Shown here one piece after another: positions 41,972-51,400 of a DNA stretch of 64,000 nt; the stretch's first letter is position 1; every line of letters begins with the position of its first letter. The stretch lies in contig MU004191.1 of the NCBI GenBank assembly GCA_010093605.1, forward strand, positions 1,825,903 to 1,889,902. The letters run 5' to 3'. The DNA comes from Lophium mytilinum (lineage: Eukaryota; Ascomycota; Dothideomycetes; Mytilinidiales; Mytilinidiaceae). The notes below the pieces were generated by a model. The model searched no databases, had not been told where the DNA came from, and saw only the letters and a program-made list of their open reading frames with translations. Position numbers and translations under genes: made by a program.

Positions 41972-44084
41972 TCAATTGTCGTTACATCCTTCTTCGGTAG
42001 CACAGTCTCCAGCCACAAAGCCAATCGGCACGTCGTACGGATCTGGAATCGGTGCACGGCACATGCCTGGATGGTAGACCGTAACTTCGGTACCATTTTG
42101 AACACGCGGGAGGACACCGGTCCGCAGGAATTCCTTTTCAATTCGGGTTGCGAGTGAAGCGGGAACTGCAGATGAGAAAATTAGAAAATAGTTGCAAGGA
42201 AAAGGAAGAGATTCGCACGGTTAAATGTAGTATGATCATCACCATGGCGAACGAGAAGCGCGGAATGATCGGCTTCTTTCCAGGCGACTGTGGCCCATTC
42301 GGTTGGGGTGCTGCGCACGACTGAGATTAGTATACAGATTATGAGACTGAGGGATCGAGGACGTACCTGGCGTCAAAGTCTGCGGTTACGAACAGCATCG
42401 GGGCTTTCAAATGTAGTGGTTTGAGAGGGGCCACGGCGTAGGGCCAGGCGGCGCAGTACATGCGGATGTTCCAGGCAGCGGTTTGGCCGACGTTGTAGGT
42501 GTCAAGCTGAGCGAGGAGCTGGGTTAGTGCTGCTTTGTACAAAGGCTATCGAGCGACGTTTTATTACCTTTGAGCCGGCTTCAAGAGACTTTTGGAATCC
42601 GGCCCAAGTGTTGTCTTCGATATCTAGGCTGTGTTAAAAGGCACGTATACATGGAAGACTGGATGTTCGCCCACAATAATCGCTGCAAAGATAAGGTATC
42701 GCTACGACATCGTTCATAGTCAACGATCCTCCTCCAGCAAGGCTGCTGGTATTTCCCTGGGCCAGCTGCGCAAGGTCCTGGCTTATGATAGGAAATACTG
42801 GCTGGTCCTGTAGCAAATTGTAGAAATCGAACTGGAGAGCGAAGGTGTCTAGCGAAGAGTTTTTTACTGCTGAAAGGAGTTCGTCGTAGACCTATGTTCG
42901 AAAGGTGAGAAATCTGACGGTGTAGTAGGGATCAAAGCTGCGCTCACCTTGGGAACACTGCCCCTGCCTTGCGCCTTCAAAGGACAACTCGGGTCATTTT
43001 GACAATAAGCATCTGCGCGGAGCAGTGCTCTGTTTCCAGCGAGTATTTGGGTGTTTGCTTGGTCGAAAACGCTCTAGGCAGCAGCATCAGTACGGTAATA
43101 TACACGTTTAGGCTAGCTTGAAATTTACATATCCAGGGGCAACTAAAGCATCTAGCACGAAGTGGCCAACACGATGAGGATATTTGGCCGCGTAAAGTTG
43201 TGCTCGAAATGAACCACTAGGAAAGGTCAGGGACGCAGTGGTACAATGTGGAAGTGGCCATTTACTATGAGAGTCCAACGAAGTTGATCTTTTTGTACCC
43301 AAGAGCCTTGCGAATAGATTCATAATCCTGTATGACCTCGTTCGTCCCTGTGAACTGAACGAAACCAGGTGGAGAACTCGATTCGTTAAAGGATTGTATT
43401 ATTGCCTTGGACGCAGCTTTGATGGCGTCGAAGTCGCTTTGATTTGTTGGACTATGGCCATGAGTTTTGACCCTTTGAAAGATGGAGTGGAGACTGACTT
43501 TGGCAAGAGAATGGAGCTGAAGGTATCAAGAGACACATTGAGTATGTTGGAGCTCCAAGTGCCGCGTATATCCATCACTGTAAGATCACATGTTTCAGTA
43601 CATTATTCGTAGCTGAGGGCAATACGTGAACATACTCATCAAATCATAGTCTTCAAGTCCTGAGAAGTTGGGGAAGTAGTCTCCTGTCTGGTTTAATGCC
43701 ACTCGCCACGCAGCTGCAGCGCCTGCATCAGTACCGCCGGGACAACTGTGAAAATTCTCGGTCATTGAAATCGAGACGAAAGGTAGTTTGAGTTGCTGCT
43801 TACAAGAAGATTACGCCCTTAGGATTTGCAGGACGGTACATGGCTAGGCCGAGGGTAATATTGTTCCTGACGCTGATAGGCTTCGAGTAATCCATGGGCA
43901 CCTCAATTCGGCCACAATGGAGAGTTTTAGGAAGCGCCGTTAGGTTGACACCCTCAGTGACGAGGAAAGTAGCTGGAGGCGGAACATGTTTGCTGCAGTC
44001 CACCCATTCTATGGAATGGGCAGAAACCGCTCCTATCAGAATTGCACAAAGCTGCGCCAAGCGGAGTGGAAGACAGCCTAACAT
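41972..44084 (-). CDS. Secreted tripeptidyl-peptidase-like serine hydrolase (S33), frameshifted
   Basis: Ten exons can be followed from 44,084 to 41,972 (44084-43804, 43745-43636, 43577-43266, 43216-43129, 43073-42948, 42891-42675, 42623-42568, 42518-42367, 42310-42219, 42165-41972). All junctions keep phase except inside exon 3, where one base is missing. The break is near 43,438-43,440 in an A run of the coding strand, between MAIVQQIK and SDFDAIKAASK. The product would be about 542 residues: signal peptide (about 1-22), CPGGTDAG oxyanion-loop region, GLSYG nucleophile motif (Ser near 234) split by an intron, FVTADFDAS (Asp) and VRHGDDHTT (His). This is an alpha/beta hydrolase of the TAP/S33 secreted aminopeptidase type with its C-terminal TAP-like domain. 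Either a recent pseudogene or a sequencing error. Confidence 0.75.
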
Positions 44085-44435
44085 GATTAAAATATCAGTT
44101 GGGAACAGGCGTAGAAGTCGGGTCAAGAGGAAAGAGCACGTCGTTTGGGTTGGCCCTTAGTGAACTGAAGGGGATACACCTTGCACTTATAGTTCGTCAC
44201 GCGGACTTTCTCGCCAATTTTAGAAAAATCGGGGCAGACAGCGCGGAAATAAGAGCAACAGAACACATGCCCGATTGATCACAGTGGCTGAAAATAAGTA
44301 CACGGTCTAGTGGATGACTCAACGGCTTGCATTTTAAGATGGGTAGTAATAGGCGACGCATAGCTAATCCACATTTTGACTCGGAATGTAGTTATTATGG
44401 AGAAGCTGATAGGCCGTTCTCGTTGTCCAAATCGT
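44085..44435. other. Intergenic region between two minus-strand secreted-protein genes
   Basis: A 351-bp tandem spacer holding the 3' flank of the 250-residue secreted-protein gene and the upstream region of the serine hydrolase. No coding frame is supported. Confidence 0.4.
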
Positions 44436-45188
44436 TCATTTCCACAAGGCATCATGAAAATCCCACTCTGGGAACGTCTCCCGTAACAGAGGAAGCCTCT
44501 CAGGCCATTCCGATTCAACGGAAATCGTTTCAGCCCGCCTGACGAGAACCCGCCTTTCAAGAGGAGATTTCTCGTCTACATCAATATCAAATCCCCAAGT
44601 AAGACCAGTTCCTGGGATCACCGACACATTCTTGGTGAATCCCGCATCGTTCAACACGCATAAAAAGGCTTGGGCAGTCCAAACTACCGCCTCGTTCTTC
44701 CCATCGACAGCTAATTCAATGGCTGGTGCATCAAAGACCGTCGGGTTGATTCCCCAATACCCAAATGGAGTGTTGATATCCTGCGCGTATGGGTACGCGT
44801 CCATTGTCCAATTCCCGGCATCTCCGCTTTTCGGAACCTGCTTAATGAATTGGATCCATCCGAACAGGGAGGCGTATCCCGAGGCCGGATTTGATGGAAT
44901 AGGGTAGGTTATGTCGCCTTGGAGGACGGGAAAGCCGTGGAATTGGTGAGCGAGTTGTGAAGGAGCAACGTCGGGGTAGATAAGGTCGAGACCGAATGCA
45001 TGCTTGTTGTCATCGTTTGGTTGGATGGTTATGCAAATGAGACCACCGTGGGAGCGGGACTCGAAGGGGAGCTCAAAGTGTTGCACGCTTTCGTCGTAGG
45101 TGTGTGCTGAGCCTGGATAAGGCTTGCAGTGTGAAGGTTTTGCGAATATGCCAACAGCAAGTGCGTAGAGGAAGATAGTGCGAAACAT
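44436..45188 (-). CDS. Secreted protein of unknown function, 250 residues
   Basis: A single-exon frame from the ATG at 45,188 to the TAG at 44,436. An N-terminal signal peptide (MFRTIFLYALAVGIFAKPSHC region, cleavage near residue 21) is followed by a mature domain rich in aromatic and Gly/Pro/Asp residues, such as SGYASLFGWIQFIK and FGYWGINPTVFDAP. There are few cysteines. N-glycosylation sequons occur (GNWT, KNVS). The C-terminal 40 residues are charged and end in EWDFHDALWK. Size and secretion fit a small secreted protein, but it is not Cys-rich as many effectors are. No domain is recognised. It is the third minus-strand secreted gene in this 9-kb stretch. Confidence 0.75.
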   Translation of the reverse strand: MFRTIFLYALAVGIFAKPSHCKPYPGSAHTYDESVQHFELPFESRSHGGLICITIQPNDDNKHAFGLDLIYPDVAPSQLAHQFHGFPVLQGDITYPIPSNPASGYASLFGWIQFIKQVPKSGDAGNWTMDAYPYAQDINTPFGYWGINPTVFDAPAIELAVDGKNEAVVWTAQAFLCVLNDAGFTKNVSVIPGTGLTWGFDIDVDEKSPLERRVLVRRAETISVESEWPERLPLLRETFPEWDFHDALWK

Positions 45189-47326
45189 GGTAAGGCAGTA
45201 TTTAGTAGAGACGGTGCTTGTTGTCTAAGTATCGAGATGCTTTCAAGAAGCATTAGGTGTTATATATACTCGATCCCATGAGCTCGTTCCGGAGCCCCGA
45301 AGCTGTGTTCCCTGCGTCGGATAGCTCGTGGCTTGTAGAATATGGGAATGATCGGTCCCTGGCCTGGACTAAGAACTCAAGAGAGCATGCAGCTCGTACG
45401 TATTACGGATGCCGCGACCGTTGTGTTAGTCTAGTGCTGATGTATAGCCCTCCGGCTGCGTGGTGTTGCAAGCAACCGTTGTGAGTACTTAGGTTGAATG
45501 TGCTTAGCGCCCCGATCTCTGAATGCTGATTGGCCTGCTCGTTCAACTGTTGGTTGTCTGTCTCGTCATTGGTTAACGTCGAGCCGTGCGCCGTAGTAGT
45601 AGCGCTCCCTGTGTGAGTGCACACGCCAGGAGCTGAAGTGCATGTACCGGAAGCGTTGTACATAGCTACCTTACTATGGCGTAGCGCAGTGAGTTCATTT
45701 CCGTTGGGATAGCCCTGGCCCGGGCAGATGAAAGCTCTGCCTGTGCGAACAATTTGTCTTACGGCCATATCTTGAATACTCCAGGTCGGTCAGAATCATA
45801 AAGTAGACACGAACGGCAGAGCGGTGTAAGAGCATCTTTTAAAGAGATGGGTCGTGCGTTCTGATAATCTGTGGCTAGGAACCAGAAGCTCGCTTGTTAG
45901 TCAGCGAATGTCTCAAATCAAATAGGTCTCACTAAGGAAGCGATCGAGCAACGACACTCAATCCATAGATTTGTTGGGGGCTAACGATCTGGCTACGTGG
46001 AGCTTATAGCACTATTCATTCCCAGAGCAGACTTATAATACTTACGAAGGGTCCAGGGAAATATTCTAGTACTAGAGCTCTACGAAGGCGTCTGTTTTTA
46101 CCTTAGCAAGTATCTCCTACACCCTGCTTCGTGTAGCCAATTGAAGCGGAACGGTCGTAATAAGCTTTTGCATTTCCCGTGGTCGCGCAGTCGGCTGCGA
46201 TAGGCAAATGATCGACAAGAAGTCCTGGAATGTCCCTACTGAGGGATCTTTTGAGCCCTTACGTACGCGACGGATTGACAATCTCTTGCTCCTTCAGCAT
46301 CAAAGACCTTGATTCGAATTCAGTCTGGTATCCGTTTCAGCTTGATAGAATTTAGTCTGGTATCCGTTTCAACTTGATAGTATGTGAACATACACCTAGA
46401 AATTTGTGTGGGTTCCAAGAGCTTGTAGCTTACCGGGTGCCGGTCACTAACCCGGCTTCTTCGCGTAATAGTAGCGCTAGATTAGTGAGCATAGATGGCC
46501 GCATTGACACGCAATAAGGGCGATCTTTTTCCCTGGCCTGGGCTCACAGGTTAAGATTTCTGACGGTAGGTATTAGACATTTCAGTCCAAAACATATATA
46601 CAGTATTTGATCGACACGCGTTGTGGACGGATATGTGGAAAGCTCGAACAGTGGCATCTCTTTTCTTGTCATGGTTCTTCGAAGTAGAGGAGATGGACTG
46701 GCTCAAGATGTTTCGGGAAGCCAATGTTGCGAAAAGTTGAACATCGTCCCTGTTCTTCTGCGAGTAAGTCGTTTACGCAGGCGGAGAAGGGCGGAGTCGG
46801 TTTGTTAGAGTTGAAGCTTGGAAGGGTGAGGCTGAGGCGGGGGTCTTCGATAGGTATGGAGGTGTAGAAACACGTGATCTAGAACGATTCGCTAGCACCG
46901 GCAGTATACTCGCCCTTCTCTGAATCTTGGAGGAGTATTCGAAATTGTAGTGCAAATGGTAAGTGTGTCGTGATGCGAGGCGGAGTTGCATTTGAGGTGG
47001 GCGCTCGCGGAACGGTTGGGCGGTGAGGCTGCTGATCACGACAACGGCGTCAATTGAGACTAAGCATGTTCTCAAGGGACTGCTCAAATCATGAGCATAG
47101 TTGCGCACCCTACCTACCTGTAGATTTGGTATTGTGGTCTCCGAAGGGAAACAGTCGGTACGAAGGATCTGCTGCTCGAGGAAGATAGGCACGGGATTTC
47201 ACGGCTCCTTGTCCAATGGCGCTGATACCAAACAAACGAAAGGTGACATTCAGTCTTTGATTGTGCTTCAAGGTATTCAGCCCACTTCTTAATATATACA
47301 GTTCCGCAGATCCTCTACGACAAATC
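45189..47326. other. Gene-poor intergenic region with a 32-bp duplication
   Basis: About 2.1 kb without a supported gene. Two direct copies of AGTCTGGTATCCGTTTCARC are spaced 32 bp apart (about 46,322 and 46,354), each followed by TTGATAG. Minus-strand frames such as 47,192-46,773 are open but show no family likeness or splice structure. Confidence 0.5.
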
Positions 47327-47892
47327 TCACGGGTAAGTATCTTCGCCCGGTTTCTTGGCCTGGGTATGTATTAGTTATCATCTTCCATGAACAACACAGC
47401 GTCATCCCAAACTCACAAGTAGCACACTGGGTCCTCCAAGTTCGACCTCCAAACCATCCGGGAACGTCCGCGGCACGGCCTTTTTATCTGGGTAGAACAT
47501 CTTCACCGTCAAGCCCAAGCCCACCACGCTCAGTATGAATGTGCCCATCAGCACACCACCCCAGCCTGCTCCAAAGTGGCGATATTCCTCGGGCGAGAAG
47601 ACACCTAGGATGTCGTTGTCCTCATGCACGGGCTCGTTGTAGTTGCGGCGCTCCTGCTTGTCCCACCAGTCGCCGTAGGGGTCGCGGAGTTGGCGCTTGA
47701 TGGGAGGGGGTTGTTCGTAGCCGCCGTTCTGGGACAAGTTAGTGAGCGGTCGAATAAGACATGGAAGCGGCGGACCATATTGGGGTCTTCGATGTCGGCC
47801 TGGGTGATGTTGCGGATCTGGGTGAGGGATGGACGGGTGGTGGGGAGAACCCGGGTCAGCGGGCGCGCCGCGGCGATGCGGCGGGAGAGCAT
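47327..47892 (-). CDS. Mitochondrial complex I subunit, NDUFB8-type
   Basis: Three exons (47892-47776, 47728-47417, 47359-47327) give about 153 residues. The first intron uses a weak GTCCGC donor with a CACTAAC branch point and CCAG acceptor. The last exon adds only ten residues (AKKPGEDTYP). The N-terminal arginine-rich presequence (MLSRRIAAARPLTRVLPTTR) is a mitochondrial targeting signal. The mature part DPYGDWWDKQERRNYNEPVH, DILGVFSPEEY and a single transmembrane helix (WGGVLMGTFILSVVGLGLTV) followed by FPDGLEVELGGP match the NDUFB8/ASHI (fungal 20.1-kDa) accessory subunit of NADH:ubiquinone oxidoreductase in the inner membrane. It is divergent from SWR1. Confidence 0.9.
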
Positions 47893-48470
47893 CTGGAGGT
47901 GTTCAGCTGACTGCGGTGGATGCAATTGGGGTGCGGCTGAGGCGGGAGACGTACGTTGGCAGTGGGAATGCCGTCGGTGGTGATGCGGAGAGTGATGAGG
48001 ATGTGATGGAAGTGATCGCGGATTACATAACACACATCACGTGAAGAAGGCTAGGATACTTCGTACCGCGCGCGATGCATCTCGGGAAGCATCACGAAGG
48101 CGATAATGGATATGCAGACAGTTCAATAAGCTCTTCGTAGTCTCCTCAAATGTATGAGACGGTCACATGGTCCTATTGAAATGATACAGTGAATATAGTG
48201 CAGCGTTCTTTGAGGCGGATCGCCAAGGAGCCAGCAGCCTTTTTGGCGGTTGCGCGGACGTCTTTTTCGATTCCTCCAACATAACCAGCCAACGCCGCCT
48301 CGTCGCCCGTAACTCCCCGCCACAAGCTCCAAGTGATGCCAGACTTCTTCACTGCAAACTTCCGCCATCCCTCCACCGATCGGTACTACATTCGACACTG
48401 CACCTGAGCGTCTGCGTTGGCAAGTAGTGGTCTGTTGTCTTCAGGATCGCCCTTGCGCGTCACTCTGGAG
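47893..48470. promoter_or_regulatory. Divergent promoter of the complex I subunit and SWR1
   Basis: A 578-bp region between two divergent housekeeping genes. A perfect TCACGTGA palindrome at 48,037-48,044 matches the Cbf1/CDEI-type E-box core. The SWR1 start at 48,471 is the first ATG in its long frame; the frame extends upstream to about 48,417 without an ATG. Binding is inferred from the motif alone. Confidence 0.4.
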
Positions 48471-51400
48471 ATGAGCGGCGGAACGCTGCCTGTCAAACAC
48501 GACAACACTCCCCACAATCACGTCGATGGCGCCCTCAACCCGCCACCGCCCACCGACGAGCCCGCCGCCGACACCCCCGAGACTCATACAAATGGCTGCC
48601 GCAGGGCTGGCGACGACGTGGCGACGCCCGTCAATGGCGACGAGGGGGGCGTTGCGGAGCAGAGGCCGGCCAAGAAGCGCAAGCTGGATGACCTCACGAC
48701 GCGGCCGCGCTCCATCTCGCGCGCCGTGTCGCCGCCCTGGAAGTCGTCCGTCGTCGATGGGCCGACTACTGTCATCGTCGACGGCAAGCGGAAGTCGACT
48801 CGATTCAATCCCCTCACCCCCGAGGCCGCGCCTGAGCCTGTGAAGCGGCCGACACGCGCCCAAGCAAGCAAGCCCGTCAATGTCAATGGCAGCGCGGGCA
48901 AGCAGAATGGCCACCGTGTTGCCTCGACGCCGCTGCCGACCAAGATCAGCAAGACGTACGGTTCTCTGCGCAAGACGCCCTCCGCTGCCTCCCTCAAGGC
49001 CACCCCCCAGAGCCCCTCCCACCGCCCGCGCAAGGCCTCCGACGCCCACACCACACCTTCACTCCCCAACGGAGACGCCGCGCCCGTCAAGAGAGGACCA
49101 GGCCGGCCCCGCAAGTATCCTCTACCAGCTACGCCCGAAGTCAAGAAGAAGAAGCCGCGACCTCACCGTGCAAGCGACGCCTCCGAGCCCGCGACCCCCA
49201 ACGGCTTTCACGACGACTCCCAGGATGATATGCCTCCTCCGTCAGGTCCGACACCCCGACTAAAGCTGAAGCTCAAGACTCCCGACCCCATCATGCGGCA
49301 CCCCGGGCACACTCCACAACCCAAGTTTGCCTCACTGGCTGACTTTCTCGAGCACGACGACCCACTCGCAGACGAGGACCTGGGCACATCTAACCAGTAC
49401 TTGTACCCCCGCACCGAGAAACAGATCCAACGCGAGGTGGATGTGCGTTTGCGCATTCTGGAAGCTGCCGAGCACGGAGTCTTGAGCCGAGAACGATCCA
49501 AGGTCTGGCTATCCGAACCCGCCAAGGAACCGCCCCAAGTCTATGGCCAATACGAATATGTCGTCGCACACGCTCTACACTTTGGGAAGCTGCTGAAGAG
49601 AGAGAAGGAGAACCACAAGCGGCTGGCGAAGCGACTGGCACAGGAAGCTGTGGAAAAATGGAGCAAGAGGTTCAAGAAGGTATCCAAGGAGGAGCTCCAC
49701 CGAGAGGAGCTCAAGGCCAACAAGATCCGAGCCAAACAGTTGATCACCGACCTGCAGCACTCATGGAAGATGGCCAAGATGGAGGTTGACCAAGCTCGAA
49801 TCGCGCGATGGCAAGAGGAGCAGGATCGACAGGGCAAAGAGGTTATGGAGAGCATGGTCGAGCAGGCGAAGGCGGTTCTGGGCAAAGCTCGACTGGAAAA
49901 TGCTGGCTCCGTAGCCGTCAGCGAAGACGAGGATACCGAAGACGGGGATACCCGCATAGAGTCGACTGACGAAGAAGACCACGTCCTGTCTGACTCTGGG
50001 GATGATGAGGAGGATGATGGTCGAGATGATGATCAGAATCTAACTGATGAGCAGTTGCATGAGAAATACAGGGAGCTGCCGAATCTGCCTTCTGACGACG
50101 ATGAGGAGGTGGAGGATAAGATCAGAGGCCACGAGATTGAATCTGGAGCCGACGAGGACGAGGACGACCAGACGTCTAGGTTCGAACAAGATGACGATGG
50201 CACACAAGACGTTGATGACGCATCGGAAATGGACCTCGTCGAGGACAAGATCCCCCTGGAGGAACCCGAGGACCTTGACGGACCGACTAGCCCTGGAACA
50301 CCTAGGACCACTATTGGCAACTACTCCATCGATGGCGGAAACGAAGACAACGAAATCGACTACTCCAATGTTGTGTTGGATGAGGTTGGCGACGCCTTGT
50401 TAGAATCATCGGACGAAGGCACATCGGAAGAAGGCACATCGGACGACGATAGTGGCTCTGAAGTGACCGGCTACGAGGACGAGTTCGACGACGAAGACGA
50501 ATCAGAAGAGCAATCCAATCCCCTCTTCCAGCTCTTTTCCTCTACTGAAATTGCCAGGATCAAGAAGGCCAACCAAGCCGCCCTCCAGGCTAAAATAGTG
50601 GAAGCCCCTGCTGCAAACATACTGGATGAGGACGAAGACCCTTCTAAGCCTCAAGACAATGCCGACATTCCGAATGGTATGAACGGATACCACGAGACAG
50701 TGAACGCCTCCGCGGAAGAGGCATCACAGTCTCCACTCCAGAACGGTCACTATGCAGAATCCGATCATGTGCAATCGCCACTGGAAGAACACAGAAGTGT
50801 TTCAACTTCCGAAAACCACGAAAAAACAAACAGCACCCACTCAGAAGCGGATGGCGAAGTGGAGGAGATGGATATCGATCCCCCTCAACAAAACCAAGTA
50901 TCTACAGGGGTTTCCCGAGCACCCTCGACAGATGCCAGAGTAGAGATACCGACAGTATTACTGAGAGGCACACTTCGAGACTATCAACACGCTGGTCTGG
51001 ATTGGCTCGCGAAGCTTCACGGTGGCCACTCCAACGGCATCCTCGCAGACGAGATGGGTCTTGGGAAGACGATTCAGACGATTTCTCTGCTTGCTCATCT
51101 TGCCGTCAAAGAAAAGAATTGGGGTCCTCATCTGATAGTCGTGCCTACTAGTGTTATGCTGAACTGGGAAATGGAGTTCAAAAAATGGTGCCCAGGATTC
51201 AAGATCTTGACATACTATGGCGACATCAAAGAGCGACAAAACATGCGTAAAGGATGGAGAAATCAAGACTTGTACAACGTTATCATAACCTCGTATCAGC
51301 TGATTATACAGGATGAACAGGCATTCAAGATGCGACATTGGGAGTATCTCATCCTGGACGAAGCTCACAACATCAAGAATTTCAAGACTCGACGATGGCA

